This document shows positions 1 to 9,243 of a stretch of 64,000 nt of DNA, piece after piece (within the stretch, counting starts at the first letter, position 1; the number at the start of each line of letters is the position of its first letter). The notes beneath the pieces were generated by a model. The model ran no database searches. It saw only the letters and a program-made list of their open reading frames with translations, and was not told where the DNA came from. The stretch lies in contig JAPQWV010000498.1 of assembly GCA_027422505.1 (NCBI GenBank), forward strand, positions 62,001 to 126,000, written 5' to 3'. This DNA is from Craterostigma plantagineum. Lineage: Eukaryota > Streptophyta > Magnoliopsida > Lamiales > Linderniaceae. The position numbers were made by a program, and so were the translations under genes.

Positions 1-2568
1 TGTTTCTTTTCACAAAACAGCACGAGGAGTTGGTTGGGATTTATGCATCTCAGCTTGCTCGCCATCGATGCGTTGATCTCTTTGTCCACATGATGGAGTT
101 GAGACCGAATAGCAGGTCGTAGATAAACGGAAATTAATGTTTTTGGAGCTTCTTTTGTGTATGAATAGTAGTAGTATGTGCTATCGAGAAAGCGTTTTAC
201 CAATTTGTACATGCCATGGCATCTCTGTCTGGTCTATTTACTCAGGGCCAATAAGTTAGCAGTGATTGAAAATTAAAACCCGGAGACCTATTTGTCATAT
301 GAAGAATTTTGATTGAGTATCATTTAGATGTATTTATTCTCTAATTCATTGCATCTCTTCCTCTGCAGTGTGCATGTCAGACACAAGATATTCCTTTCAG
401 CTATTGAGTATTTGCCATTCTCTCCTGAAGACGACTCCAAAGGCAGTTTTGAAGAAATTATTGAAAGGTTCTGCCTAGCCCTTGTATGTATTTTATTTTC
501 AGTATGTCAGTGAAGCATACTAGAAGTGCTTATGCAATCAAAGTTTCCCTGGAACAGAATTTTGTCACGATCACGAGAACATGGTGCTGGGGAGCATGTT
601 GAGTCAGTTGATGTTGCAGAGAACCATCGTATGCAAAGCCTACAGAAAGCTATGGTTATTCAGTGGCTCTGCTTCACACCTCCTTCGGCGATCAATGATG
701 CCGAGATTGTTACTGGAAAACTGGTATTTCGTGCATTGATGCACAGGTAGATAATTTGTTTCTTGTAGTATTTCTAGTGCTAGTTTAAATCAGATTTTTG
801 CTACACACCCTGCTCTCGTATTGCTGACCACTAGACTTGCTTTTATTGTTACAGCAATTTACTCTTCAGAGAGTTTGCTCTTATTTCAATGTGGAGGGTT
901 CCCTCCATGCCCGTTGGGGCCCACACTTTGCTAAGTTTACTTGCTGAGCCATTGAAACAACCCGCTGAAGTTCTTGCTTCCTCTGAGGAAAATGATGTTA
1001 CTGAAAATTTGAGAGAATTCCAGGACTGGGTATGGATTATGCATTTTAACCTGGTTAAACATACGATTTCCTCTAACATATATTTTTTCTTGCTATAAAT
1101 CAGAGTGAGTACTACTCTTGTGACGCGAAATACCGTAATTGGCTGAAAATTCAACTTGAAAATGCGGATGTTCCCCCGAGCGATCTTTCAGCTGAGGAGA
1201 AAGAGAGAGAAGTTGCAGCCGCCGATGAAGCTCTTTTATCTTCACTGTCGTTGCTGCAGAGTGAGTGGTTCTATTTCGCCAATAACAGTTTCTTTTCCGT
1301 ATATCAGCTGAATTATTAGGAACTTTTTCTTTGGCCTTCATTTATGTAAGGAAAAGACGATCCCTGGCTGATTCCAACTCAAGATCATTTACACGAATCC
1401 ATGGAACCTGTATACTTGGAACTGCATGCTACTGCTGTGCTCTGTCTACCTTCTGGGGAATGCCTAACCCCTGATGCTACCTTGTGCACGGCACTGACTA
1501 GCTCCTTATACTCATCAGTAGGCGAGGAAAAAGTTCTGCATCGAGAATTGATGGTAGGTATATCTGCATATACATTAGAACTTATATATATACAAATATG
1601 TACTTGTGCATGTGATGTGTGTATTCGGTCTTCAACATGTTCAATTGTGATGTGACCATCGTCAAACTTGCAGGTCAATATTTCCATATCTCTTAAGGAC
1701 AGTAACTGCATTGAAATCATACTTCGCTGCTTGGCGGCTGAAGGCGATGGACTTGGACCACATGATCAAAATGATGGTGGGATTCTCGGGACTGTCATGG
1801 CAGCTGGCTTCAAAGGTATCAAATTAGCGACTATACACAATACTGTGGCTGCTGAAAGAACACAACCTCCCATAGTTATATCGTATATCTTATGCTTTGG
1901 AAGCTTTGATGAGGAACTTTTTATAAGAAATAAGTCGACCTTATGTTTGAAGTGCAATCAAACGTATTCCATCATAAGCTATGCTTGTTTTATTTCAGGG
2001 GAGCTCCCTCGATTCCAAGCTGGGGTGACTGTGGAGATATCTCGCTTGGATGCTTGGTATTCGAGCAGCGATGGTTCTCTAGACGGGCCAGCAACATATA
2101 TAGTACGTGGACTTTGTCGCAGATGCTGCATTCCAGAAATTATCCTCAGATGCATGCAGGTACTACTAAGTTGTCTTGCTTGTCATATAAATTACCTTCC
2201 TTTGTCAATGATCCCATATATGCTTTATAGATCTTTAATTTCTTTGATTGTCACCTTGGGCGGGCTTAGGTATCTGTTTCGTTAATGGAGTTTGGGTGTC
2301 CGCCAGAGAACCATCACGAGCTAATCGAACTGGTGACCTCTCCAGAATATCTTCCTCTGTTTAGCCAGCAACAGCTTCAGGTAAGAATTCTTCCATACAG
2401 CCAAGTGATTCTTCGACTTGTAATGGTTACTTATCTATCGTTGTCGAGGGTCATGAACTCATATGATTGTTTGCTCTGCAAAACTATCAGGAACTCCTTA
2501 TTTTTGAGAGAGAGTATTCCATGTTTGAGATGGATCTTGAGGAGGACGAGGAGGGTGCAGATTCTTGA
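1..2568 (+). CDS. NUP107: Nuclear pore protein NUP107, 3' part (10 exons seen)
   Basis: C-terminal part of the Nup107/Nup84 scaffold nucleoporin, a member of the Y-shaped Nup107-160 complex that builds the outer rings of the nuclear pore. The 5' part lies outside the window. Exons by splice signals and frame: about 21-115, 369-467, 558-746, 855-1029, 1104-1260, 1351-1553, 1674-1815, 1999-2159, 2270-2380, 2491-2568. Joined, they give a continuous alpha-helical protein with the plant Nup107 signatures HEELVGIYASQLARHRC, FEEIIERILSRSRE, IQWLCFTPPSAI, LREFQDW, FKGELPRFQAGVTVEIS and TYIVRGLCRRCCIPE, and an acidic C-terminus ending EEDEEGADS. The first exon could begin at 21 (after an AG) or continue upstream. 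All junctions fit GT-AG. The gene converges on the LURP-one-related gene, with only 92 bp between the stop codons. Confidence 0.93.
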
Positions 2569-2660
2569 TTTGTCGTTCTACTTTCTTTACCTATAATGTC
2601 ATACGAGTTATGATTTTGTGATGAATCATTCTTCTCAAGTTATGATGATTTTAATTCAGT

Positions 2661-2815
2661 TCACAACTTGTGTTGTATGAGGCCAAGAACAACCACTAAT
2701 CCAATGATGAGACAGTGATCTACGTTTGGCTCAACTACTAATGTTAGCACGTCTTCTCCAAGCACTACACCACTTGTCGTCACCTTTCTTCTAACCTGTA
2801 ATAATAATAACCACC

Positions 2816-2871
<56 letters not shown>

Positions 2872-3451
2872 CAAGAACTACCTCTGCAACAAGCCCACCA
2901 TGAGTATGATCTGTAATCCTGCAAGACAACTTGAAAATTTGATTTTCCAGAACATACTCGTTTTTTTCCTTCCCAAGCCCGACTTTGTATAGTGAATACC
3001 CTCGTAGAAAACCCTTAATCATCCCAATACCATAAACTCTCCTCATGCGAAATACCATCTTCTCCTTGTTTTTAGTGCTTGATGATGATCTATAGCCCTC
3101 CCACAACCCAAGAGCATAAAATCTCTAGAAAAATGAAAAACACATTTTTATAAAGAGTTGGTTGATAAAGGTAATAAATTCGAACCAATAATATCTTGTA
3201 AGAGCAATGCATTGATCACATCTGACCTTTTTAACAGTGAACAAGATTTTGCCTAAGGCATCCATTATGTATACCTTACTTCTGCTTTTTGTATCGTAGT
3301 TATCCACCCTATACATGATTTTCCCGTTAGAATCGAACACTACACAGCCGTTACTGCTCAGTATCAGAGACTTCATCCATAGAGTGAAAGTTTTGGCCGA
3401 GGTTGAAGCTTCTAATGGAGCCACTCCATTGTGAGGATGCACTTTCGCCAT
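2661..3451 (-). CDS. LURP-one-related (LOR) protein
   Basis: Member of the LURP-one-related family (DUF567), which folds as a tubby-C-like beta barrel; LURP1 of Arabidopsis is needed for basal defence against an oomycete. Three exons: 3227-3451, 2882-3124, 2661-2795, giving 200 aa, the usual family length. The N-terminal third reads FTLWMKSLILSSNGCVVFDS and then KIMYRVDNYDTKS, the typical LOR strand pattern (conserved VFD and YRVDNY). Exon 2 carries RFYALGLWEGYR. Exon 3 carries VRRKVTTSGVVLGEDVLTL followed by VVEPNVDHCLIIGLVVV, the standard C-terminal strand and hydrophobic helix. Intron 2 contains a long GA/CT microsatellite. The molecular function of the family is not settled. Confidence 0.9.
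2818..2869. repeat. (GA)n microsatellite in LOR intron 2
   Basis: About 26 uninterrupted AG/GA units within the second intron of the LOR gene. On the gene's own strand this is a CT tract a few bases inside the 5' splice site. It is a likely length-polymorphic marker. Confidence 0.95.
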
Positions 3452-3987
3452 TACTTTGGTTGATATATACCCAAGCCAAGAGCATATAACATAAAGCTTA
3501 TAGAAGATACATACACGTAAGTGGAGGAAGATGAATATGCTTAGAAAATCAGATGCATTATTGTCCTCTTTTCTTTCCTTTTCTTTGGTTCTCTTTCAAG
3601 TAAATTACTACCTTAACTTCGTAAGTGTCGACTGGCATGTAGTGCATATGTATTGACGTCGAGAGCACAAAGACAATATTTTACTAATTTTCTACTATGA
3701 TGTTTGCGATCGGAAATTGGTTTAATTAAATGGCATAGTTGGAAAATTGTTCAATTATAAAATTAAGGTAAAGGTTGATATTATGAATATGTGGAAACGA
3801 GTCAAGCTAAACGCCTTGGAAAGCTGCAACCCTCGTTTTCTTTGTTACAAAAGGGACGGATTCATAAAATTGGAGTATATTTCTAGTTCTCTTAAGTAAG
3901 AGCTTACCCTATTTTTTCTATATTTGTAATTTTCGTCAACCATTTCAACATAAATAAGCATAAGATGTCACCTTGGATCTAAATTGT

Positions 3988-4301
3988 CAATAGCTATGAC
4001 TTTAGGTACTGTTCAAAGGCCGTTTTTGTTAATTTTAAGATTTGTTTGCCCAAATTGCTTTTAGTTAATGCAATGAATGGTAATTAATTATATTGTAATT
4101 ATGTACCCTTAAACAATTAGTGAACTGTAAAGATGTTATGTCAATAGCTATGACTTTAGGTACTGTTCAAAGGCCGTTTTTGTTAATTCTAAGATTTGTT
4201 TGCCCAAATTGCTTTTAGTTAATGTAATGAATGGTAATTAATTATATTGTAATTATGTACCCTTAAACAATTAGTGAACTGTAAAGACTAAAGATGTTAT
4301 G
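3988..4301. repeat. Tandem duplication, about 153 bp x 2
   Basis: Copy 1 at 3988-4140 is followed directly by copy 2 at 4141-4301. They differ by a few substitutions and an insertion of about 8 bp near the end of copy 2. Both are AT-rich and non-coding, starting TCAATAGCTATGACTTTAGG. The repeat lies just upstream of the PAE promoter. Confidence 0.95.
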
Positions 4302-4302
4302 A

Positions 4303-4351
4303 TGGGCCCTTATTGGGCCTTATCTCGACATATTAATTTAATTAAGGCCCA
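4303..4351 (+). promoter_or_regulatory. Site II (TGGGCC) cluster, PAE promoter
   Basis: TGGGCC at 4303-4308 and 4314-4319 and the reverse form AAGGCCCA at 4344-4351. Such TCP-bound site II elements are typical of plant housekeeping promoters, including ribosomal protein and proteasome genes. They lie about 330 bp upstream of the PAE ATG, consistent with a spliced leader. Confidence 0.6.
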
Positions 4352-4680
4352 TCTTTTATATAACAAGCTAAGCAGTTGAACCCGAATAGTTTGAACCGCC
4401 CCATCCATTTATTTAGTAACTTGCTCAACAAGAACTGAAGAGTGTTTTCTGTGCTGAAAGTAAAACATCAGTGATTTGATTCATCCATCGTCTTTGCGCT
4501 GAAGTATGTCGTTAATGATTGGCAATTCTGGTCTCTGTGTATTTTCTGATTTACTCACTTTGTAGCTGAATCTATCACCTCAACTTCACGGTCGTGTTTT
4601 GATTGTCTGGATTGAGATCTCTAGCTTAAACTGTTTTCGTAGGATAATTTGGAGGAAGCTTTGACTTTATCGGCGAGAGA

Positions 4681-6221
4681 ATGTTCCTGACGAGGTAAAT
4701 ATATAGTATCTATACCGTGAGCCAATTTGTGTTACTTCTCATAACTATATTATGAAGTTAATACCTGTTTTTTTTTTTTTTTTTTCTAATTTGATTTATC
4801 CTTAGGACTGAGTATGATAGAGGAGTGAACACCTTTTCTCCTGAAGGTCGACTTTTTCAAGTCGAATATGCTATTGAAGCTATCAAGGTGAGTTATCATG
4901 CTGATTTAGATGTTGGAATTAATTTATGAAAGAGAAATCGTTTTTCGGTCATGATTTGTTTTTGTTCGTTTACATGTTGCTCTGCTCTGTCTTTCAGTTG
5001 GGTTCAACTGCGATTGGAGTAAAGACTAAGGAAGGTGTGGTTCTTGCCGTTGAGAAGAGGATTACATCTCCACTTTTGGTTTGGACCTTCTTTCACCTTA
5101 CCTTGCCATTTTGCTTTCACAACTACATTTCGTGGTTTTGATAACTAGTACTATTCTCCGCTGCAACGCAGGAGCCTAGCAGTGTTGAGAAAATCATGGA
5201 GATTGATGAACATATTGGGTGTGCCATGAGTGGCCTAATTGCTGATGCTCGAACACTAGTTGAACATGCTCGAGTTGAAACTCAAGTATGTTCACTTGGT
5301 TTTCGTTCTTAGTTATTTTATGAGCTGGGCTCATCTGTTGCTAAATGCCATCGTTTGCACTATGTAGAATCATAGGTTCTCGTATGGAGAGCCCATGACA
5401 GTTGAGTCTACCACCCAAGCTCTATGTGATCTTGCTCTGAGATTCGGTGAAGGAGATGAAGAATCAATGGTGAGTTGAGTGCTCTGTTTTATTTTTATCA
5501 GAAATTGAGATGAGATTTTTGAACTCCATAAATTCCTCAAACAATCATGCAGTCAAGACCCTTTGGTGTTTCTCTTCTCATTGCCGGCCACGATGAGAAT
5601 GGTCCCAGCCTGTATGTTTTCCCTTTTCCTTCACTTCACTTGATATATCTGTTTAACCTTTGGCTTCAGCTATATATACATTGATACAAGGTGTTTTCAG
5701 ATACTATACGGACCCGTCTGGCACATTTTGGCAATGCAATGCAAAAGCTATTGGATCGGGTTCTAAGGTGCTGACAGCTCTTTGCAAGAGCAATTTAACA
5801 AGGTATCCATCTGCTCAAGTATACAATCCTAAGTATTCTTAGGCTTGATATTCATTCTATTCTACTATTGCTCATAAGTCTATACAATCTGCTATTGATG
5901 ATGAAACTCATCATTCATTTGTTTCCGCCAGCGTTTGTATCAAATTATTGGTTAACCCTTCCGTCATGTAACCCCAGGATCTTAGTCTTAAAGAAGCCGA
6001 GACCATTGCTCTCTCTATCCTGAAGCAGGTCATGGAGGAAAAGGTACGCGAGCATGTAATTGAGATTCAACTATAATACCATAGTTGCCATCATTTCTCC
6101 TTCGTCAATGTCTCGTTAATATTTCCAGGTCACACCAAACAACGTGGACATCGCAAAGGTAGCACCAACTTATCATCTTTATTCCCCTTCCGAGGTCGAG
6201 GAAGTCATCAATCGCCTTTGA
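4681..6221 (+). CDS. PAE1: 20S proteasome alpha subunit type-5 (PAE), with an apparent frameshift
   Basis: Alpha-5 subunit of the 20S proteasome core, one of seven alpha subunits forming the outer rings that gate the proteolytic chamber in cytosol and nucleus. Nine exons: 4681-4694, 4806-4887, 4998-5078, 5172-5285, 5368-5469, 5553-5611, 5701-5802, 5978-6043, 6129-6221. The alpha-subunit N-terminal signature is present ([20 protein letters not shown]), followed by [20 protein letters not shown] and the C-terminal VINRL. Exon lengths sum to 713 nt, one short of the 714 needed for the family's usual 237 aa. The missing base is in exon 7 near 5763-5766: the frame reads GSGSKVLTA, where the family and the +1 frame downstream give [17 protein letters not shown]. 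Exons 8 and 9 fit the corrected frame. It is either a real 1-bp deletion that disables this copy or an assembly error. Confidence 0.93.
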
Positions 6222-6456
6222 GAAGAATGGATCATCCATATATTTGCTCCCCCGTCTATTTTTCGATCTGAATTTGCGAAACATGCTGTGTTCGTGACTT
6301 GACTGCCCTTTTTGCAATCAGTTATATTTATCTAAAAAAGAAAACTTCTTTAAAACCTACTTCACTGTGATGCTGTGCTTAATACAAGATGAAATAGAAA
6401 GAATTACCCAAGACAAAACGACCTAGTTAGTTAAGAGACAACATAAACCATCATGT

Positions 6457-8346
6457 CTAGTTTGCATCAAAATCCACGGCCATGGCCGGCAACCAAGAAC
6501 GCCCCTGAATGAACGACCCAACGTTAAACTTCGAGGCCTGGGCATGACTCAACTTCGGCCTATACCCGCCCCATTTAACCCGGTTTCTCGTATTCGACCC
6601 GGGCCCTCTATTCTCATACTCAGCATAAAAAATCGACCTCGGCGGGTCCTTATTCTTGACCCAAGAAACCCACCCACGAGGGTCCAAAAACCCGCCAATC
6701 CTACTCTGCATCACCACCGTAGTCGAATAGTCCTTCCATGGCCTGCCCAGGTACGCCTTCGCCGTCAGCTTGTTGCCCAGCGGCGCAATCGAACACCTTT
6801 GGATCGAAATACCCGTATTTTGATTCGGGTCTTTCTTGCCCTGCGCCGTAATGGTCACAAACTGCTTCTTCATCGGCTCTCTTGGCCATATGTTGCAGTT
6901 CTGAAGAACCACCGCCGAGTTTCCGAAGATGAAATCCACCGTCCCCGTAATGTCGCACTCGCGGTAAAATTGCCTGTTTGAGTGGACGTAGAGAGTGTCC
7001 TGAAACCCGTCGAAGGAGCAGCGGTAGCAAACCGACCGGTCGGAGCCCGACCGGAAAGCCACCGCTTGGTGCTTGTGTGGGCCGGCGGTGTTTCTGAAGC
7101 CGATGTCTTTCGCCATGAAGCTTCTTCCGTTTACACCTGGGAAGAAGACGGAAATCGAAGTAGATCATATTGGGTTGTGGGTGTTTTATATTGATTGATT
7201 GTTGGGAGTTCATGTTTTTCTTTTACCGAAGGTGGCCGTCTTGAAAGTGGGCGTGCCGTCGACGTAATTTTTTCTGCCGGAGATGATGGTTTTCTTCTTG
7301 CCGTCGCCGTAGATCAGAACGTTCCAGTGATCCTTGCCCAGAATTACGTTCTCCTTGTATACGCCTGACTTGACGTAAATGACGAATCTTTTGTTGCTCT
7401 TCTTTGGAATTCTTGCCACCGCCGCGGACAACGTCTTCACGTCTCCGCTGCCGTCGCCGGCCACCTTCACGTCGGGCCTCGGCCGATCCACTTGGAGCAG
7501 CCGCCTTCGTAGATAGAATGTTTTTACGATTCTTTTTATGTACGTATACGTATATGCGTATATATATTACCTATCGCCGTGAGAGACCCATGTCGGAAAA
7601 TCACCCAACAGTCGCCGCCGCCGTCTGCCGCGAACCTCAGAAAGATTCTCGTCGACGAAATCTCTGGCGAGCCCAATAATCTTAGACACGATGGCCAGAC
7701 TATTACTAGCATACTCGGTGGAGTTCTTCATGAGCGATCTCAAACCCTCAGCAAAAGTCGCGTTTACCTCTTCCACCGCTTCCAAGCACGTTTCTTGATC
7801 CGTCAAAATCGTGCTCAGCCACGTTTCCAAGTCATCGACGGAAACCTTCCTAACGTCGTCGCCCACCGCCGCCGAGATCGACTCCTCGATGGTGTAAACG
7901 GCGTCGTCTAGAACAGCCTCGCAGACGCCCAGCGATTCCTTCACCGTTGGATCTTCAGTTTTGCTGACGTAATAATGCTCTCCATGAAAAGACTCCATCA
8001 CCTTCTTCAGCGAATCCATAACAGCTCGTAGAGAAAATAGGAAATTTTTTTCTGGGTCGGTGGAGTTTGAGGATTCGAGGCTGGCGAAGCATGAATTTGG
8101 GTACTGCGTCACACTGCATATGGATTCGATTATCTTTGAAGGAGACGAAGCATTGTTAGCGTCCACTGAATAATCGTGTTTTTTGCTGTATGTGCATGTT
8201 CCGATGGTAGCTCCGGCGATTAGGACAGCTAGGAGAGTTACTGAGGCTGTAATAATGATGATTCTCTTGCGTTTTTTCCATGCTGATTCTTGATCCTTGT
8301 TATCGTTTACTTTGCCATAGCCTTTCAAGGATTGAACTTTCTCCAT
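6457..8346 (-). CDS. Type-I pectinesterase with pectinesterase-inhibitor pro-domain
   Basis: Pectin methylesterase precursor (577 aa; exons 7571-8346, 7227-7504, 6457-7136). It de-esterifies homogalacturonan in the cell wall and releases methanol. The N-terminus has a signal-anchor segment (about residues 29-50, IIIITASVTLLAVLIAGAT). A PMEI-type pro-domain follows (about 70-235) with its conserved cysteines. Next is a run of arginines ending in RRRRRLL, the subtilase processing motif, and a second RRLLQ at the exon junction. The catalytic domain shows GVYKE, QAVAFR, GFQDTLY (first catalytic Asp), DFIFG (second Asp) and LGRPW (Arg), and ends in the usual WLPAMAVDF region. All key residues are present, so the enzyme should be active after processing. 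It converges on PAE with 235 bp between the stops. Confidence 0.95.
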
Positions 8347-9243
8347 CTATCTACTTAATTAATGGCCGGCGGCTGATCTTTCTCTGTACTTCCTTTTTGT
8401 CTTCTCTTTTTTCTTTCAAGTTTATGCCTGAGAAAATGATGATTCTCTTACCACATTGATTTATACTGCGTGTAAAACGTGATCCGATTATGATTCGTTA
8501 TGGTTTTACTGATTAATAGACACGTGGGAAGGATTTATATATAGCTTATTTTAGCTGATGGAGATTAGTCTTGAAGATAGCAAATCCAAAACTACATTGC
8601 CTCAAGAAATAGTGTACCAAGACCCTGCCTTTCAAATTAAAATCTTTTTATACATAGATCAATATGGCCTTAAATTGCTGTATCTTTGTTATCTTTTTCA
8701 CTTATTTTGGTTTAACTGTTCTTGGATTATATTATGTTTGGCGACGGAGATGGGGACTGGTGTGGAACTGGACAACGAATTGCTGTTTGAATCCGAGGAC
8801 CTTTTCTATCAACATTGGTTCCAATTAAATTAGGGAGTTACTATTTACCGCCCCTTTTTACTAGTCATCGCCCCCTAAAGGGCTGAAAAAAGACATTTTT
8901 GCCCTTATGATATTTAAATCAATTTAAAAAGAAAAAACTAATTAAATATATAATTCTGGTACGAAATACCGAAAACTACATATATTTATATACAACATGC
9001 TTCGAGGGGGAAGTATAATATCTCTGAAGTCTCAAAGTTGGTCCTCACCTCACTCATTCGTTCGAAGAGAGTTGCGCGTGTCATTAATGTTCATTGCATG
9101 TTATCCAGCGCCAAATGTGGGTCAACTTCTGAACGTTTCAAATGCTTACCTCATCCGACCCTACCATACAGATGAGGAAAAACTCAAGACACATAATTTT
9201 CTTACTATCTGCTTTCTTTCCGAAGATTGACAAAAAGCAAATA
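8347..9243. other. Intergenic: divergent promoters of the pectinesterase and NLR-1
   Basis: No convincing gene; a 91-codon open frame at 8558-8833 shows no recognisable domain. At 8840-8900 there is a short stretch of C-rich repeat-like sequence (TACTATTTACCGCCCC type). The last 250 bp share short blocks with the DNA upstream of the second NLR (GTTGGTCCTC, TAATGTTCATTGCA), so part of the NLR promoter was duplicated along with the gene. Confidence 0.6.

Larger units (their letters stand above)
3452..4680. other. Intergenic region between the divergent LOR and PAE genes
   Basis: No coding sequence seen. It holds the promoter of the LOR gene, a 153-bp direct tandem duplication (listed separately), the site II promoter elements of PAE, and the PAE leader with what looks like a 5'-UTR intron before the ATG at 4681. 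Confidence 0.7.

Noticed and set aside
6544..6981. 145-codon + strand frame, rich in Arg/Pro
   Set aside because: Antisense shadow of the GC-rich pectinesterase catalytic exon.
8558..8833. 91-codon + strand open frame beside the pectinesterase
   Set aside because: No domain, odd hydrophobic/aromatic composition, and located in promoter DNA; likely chance.
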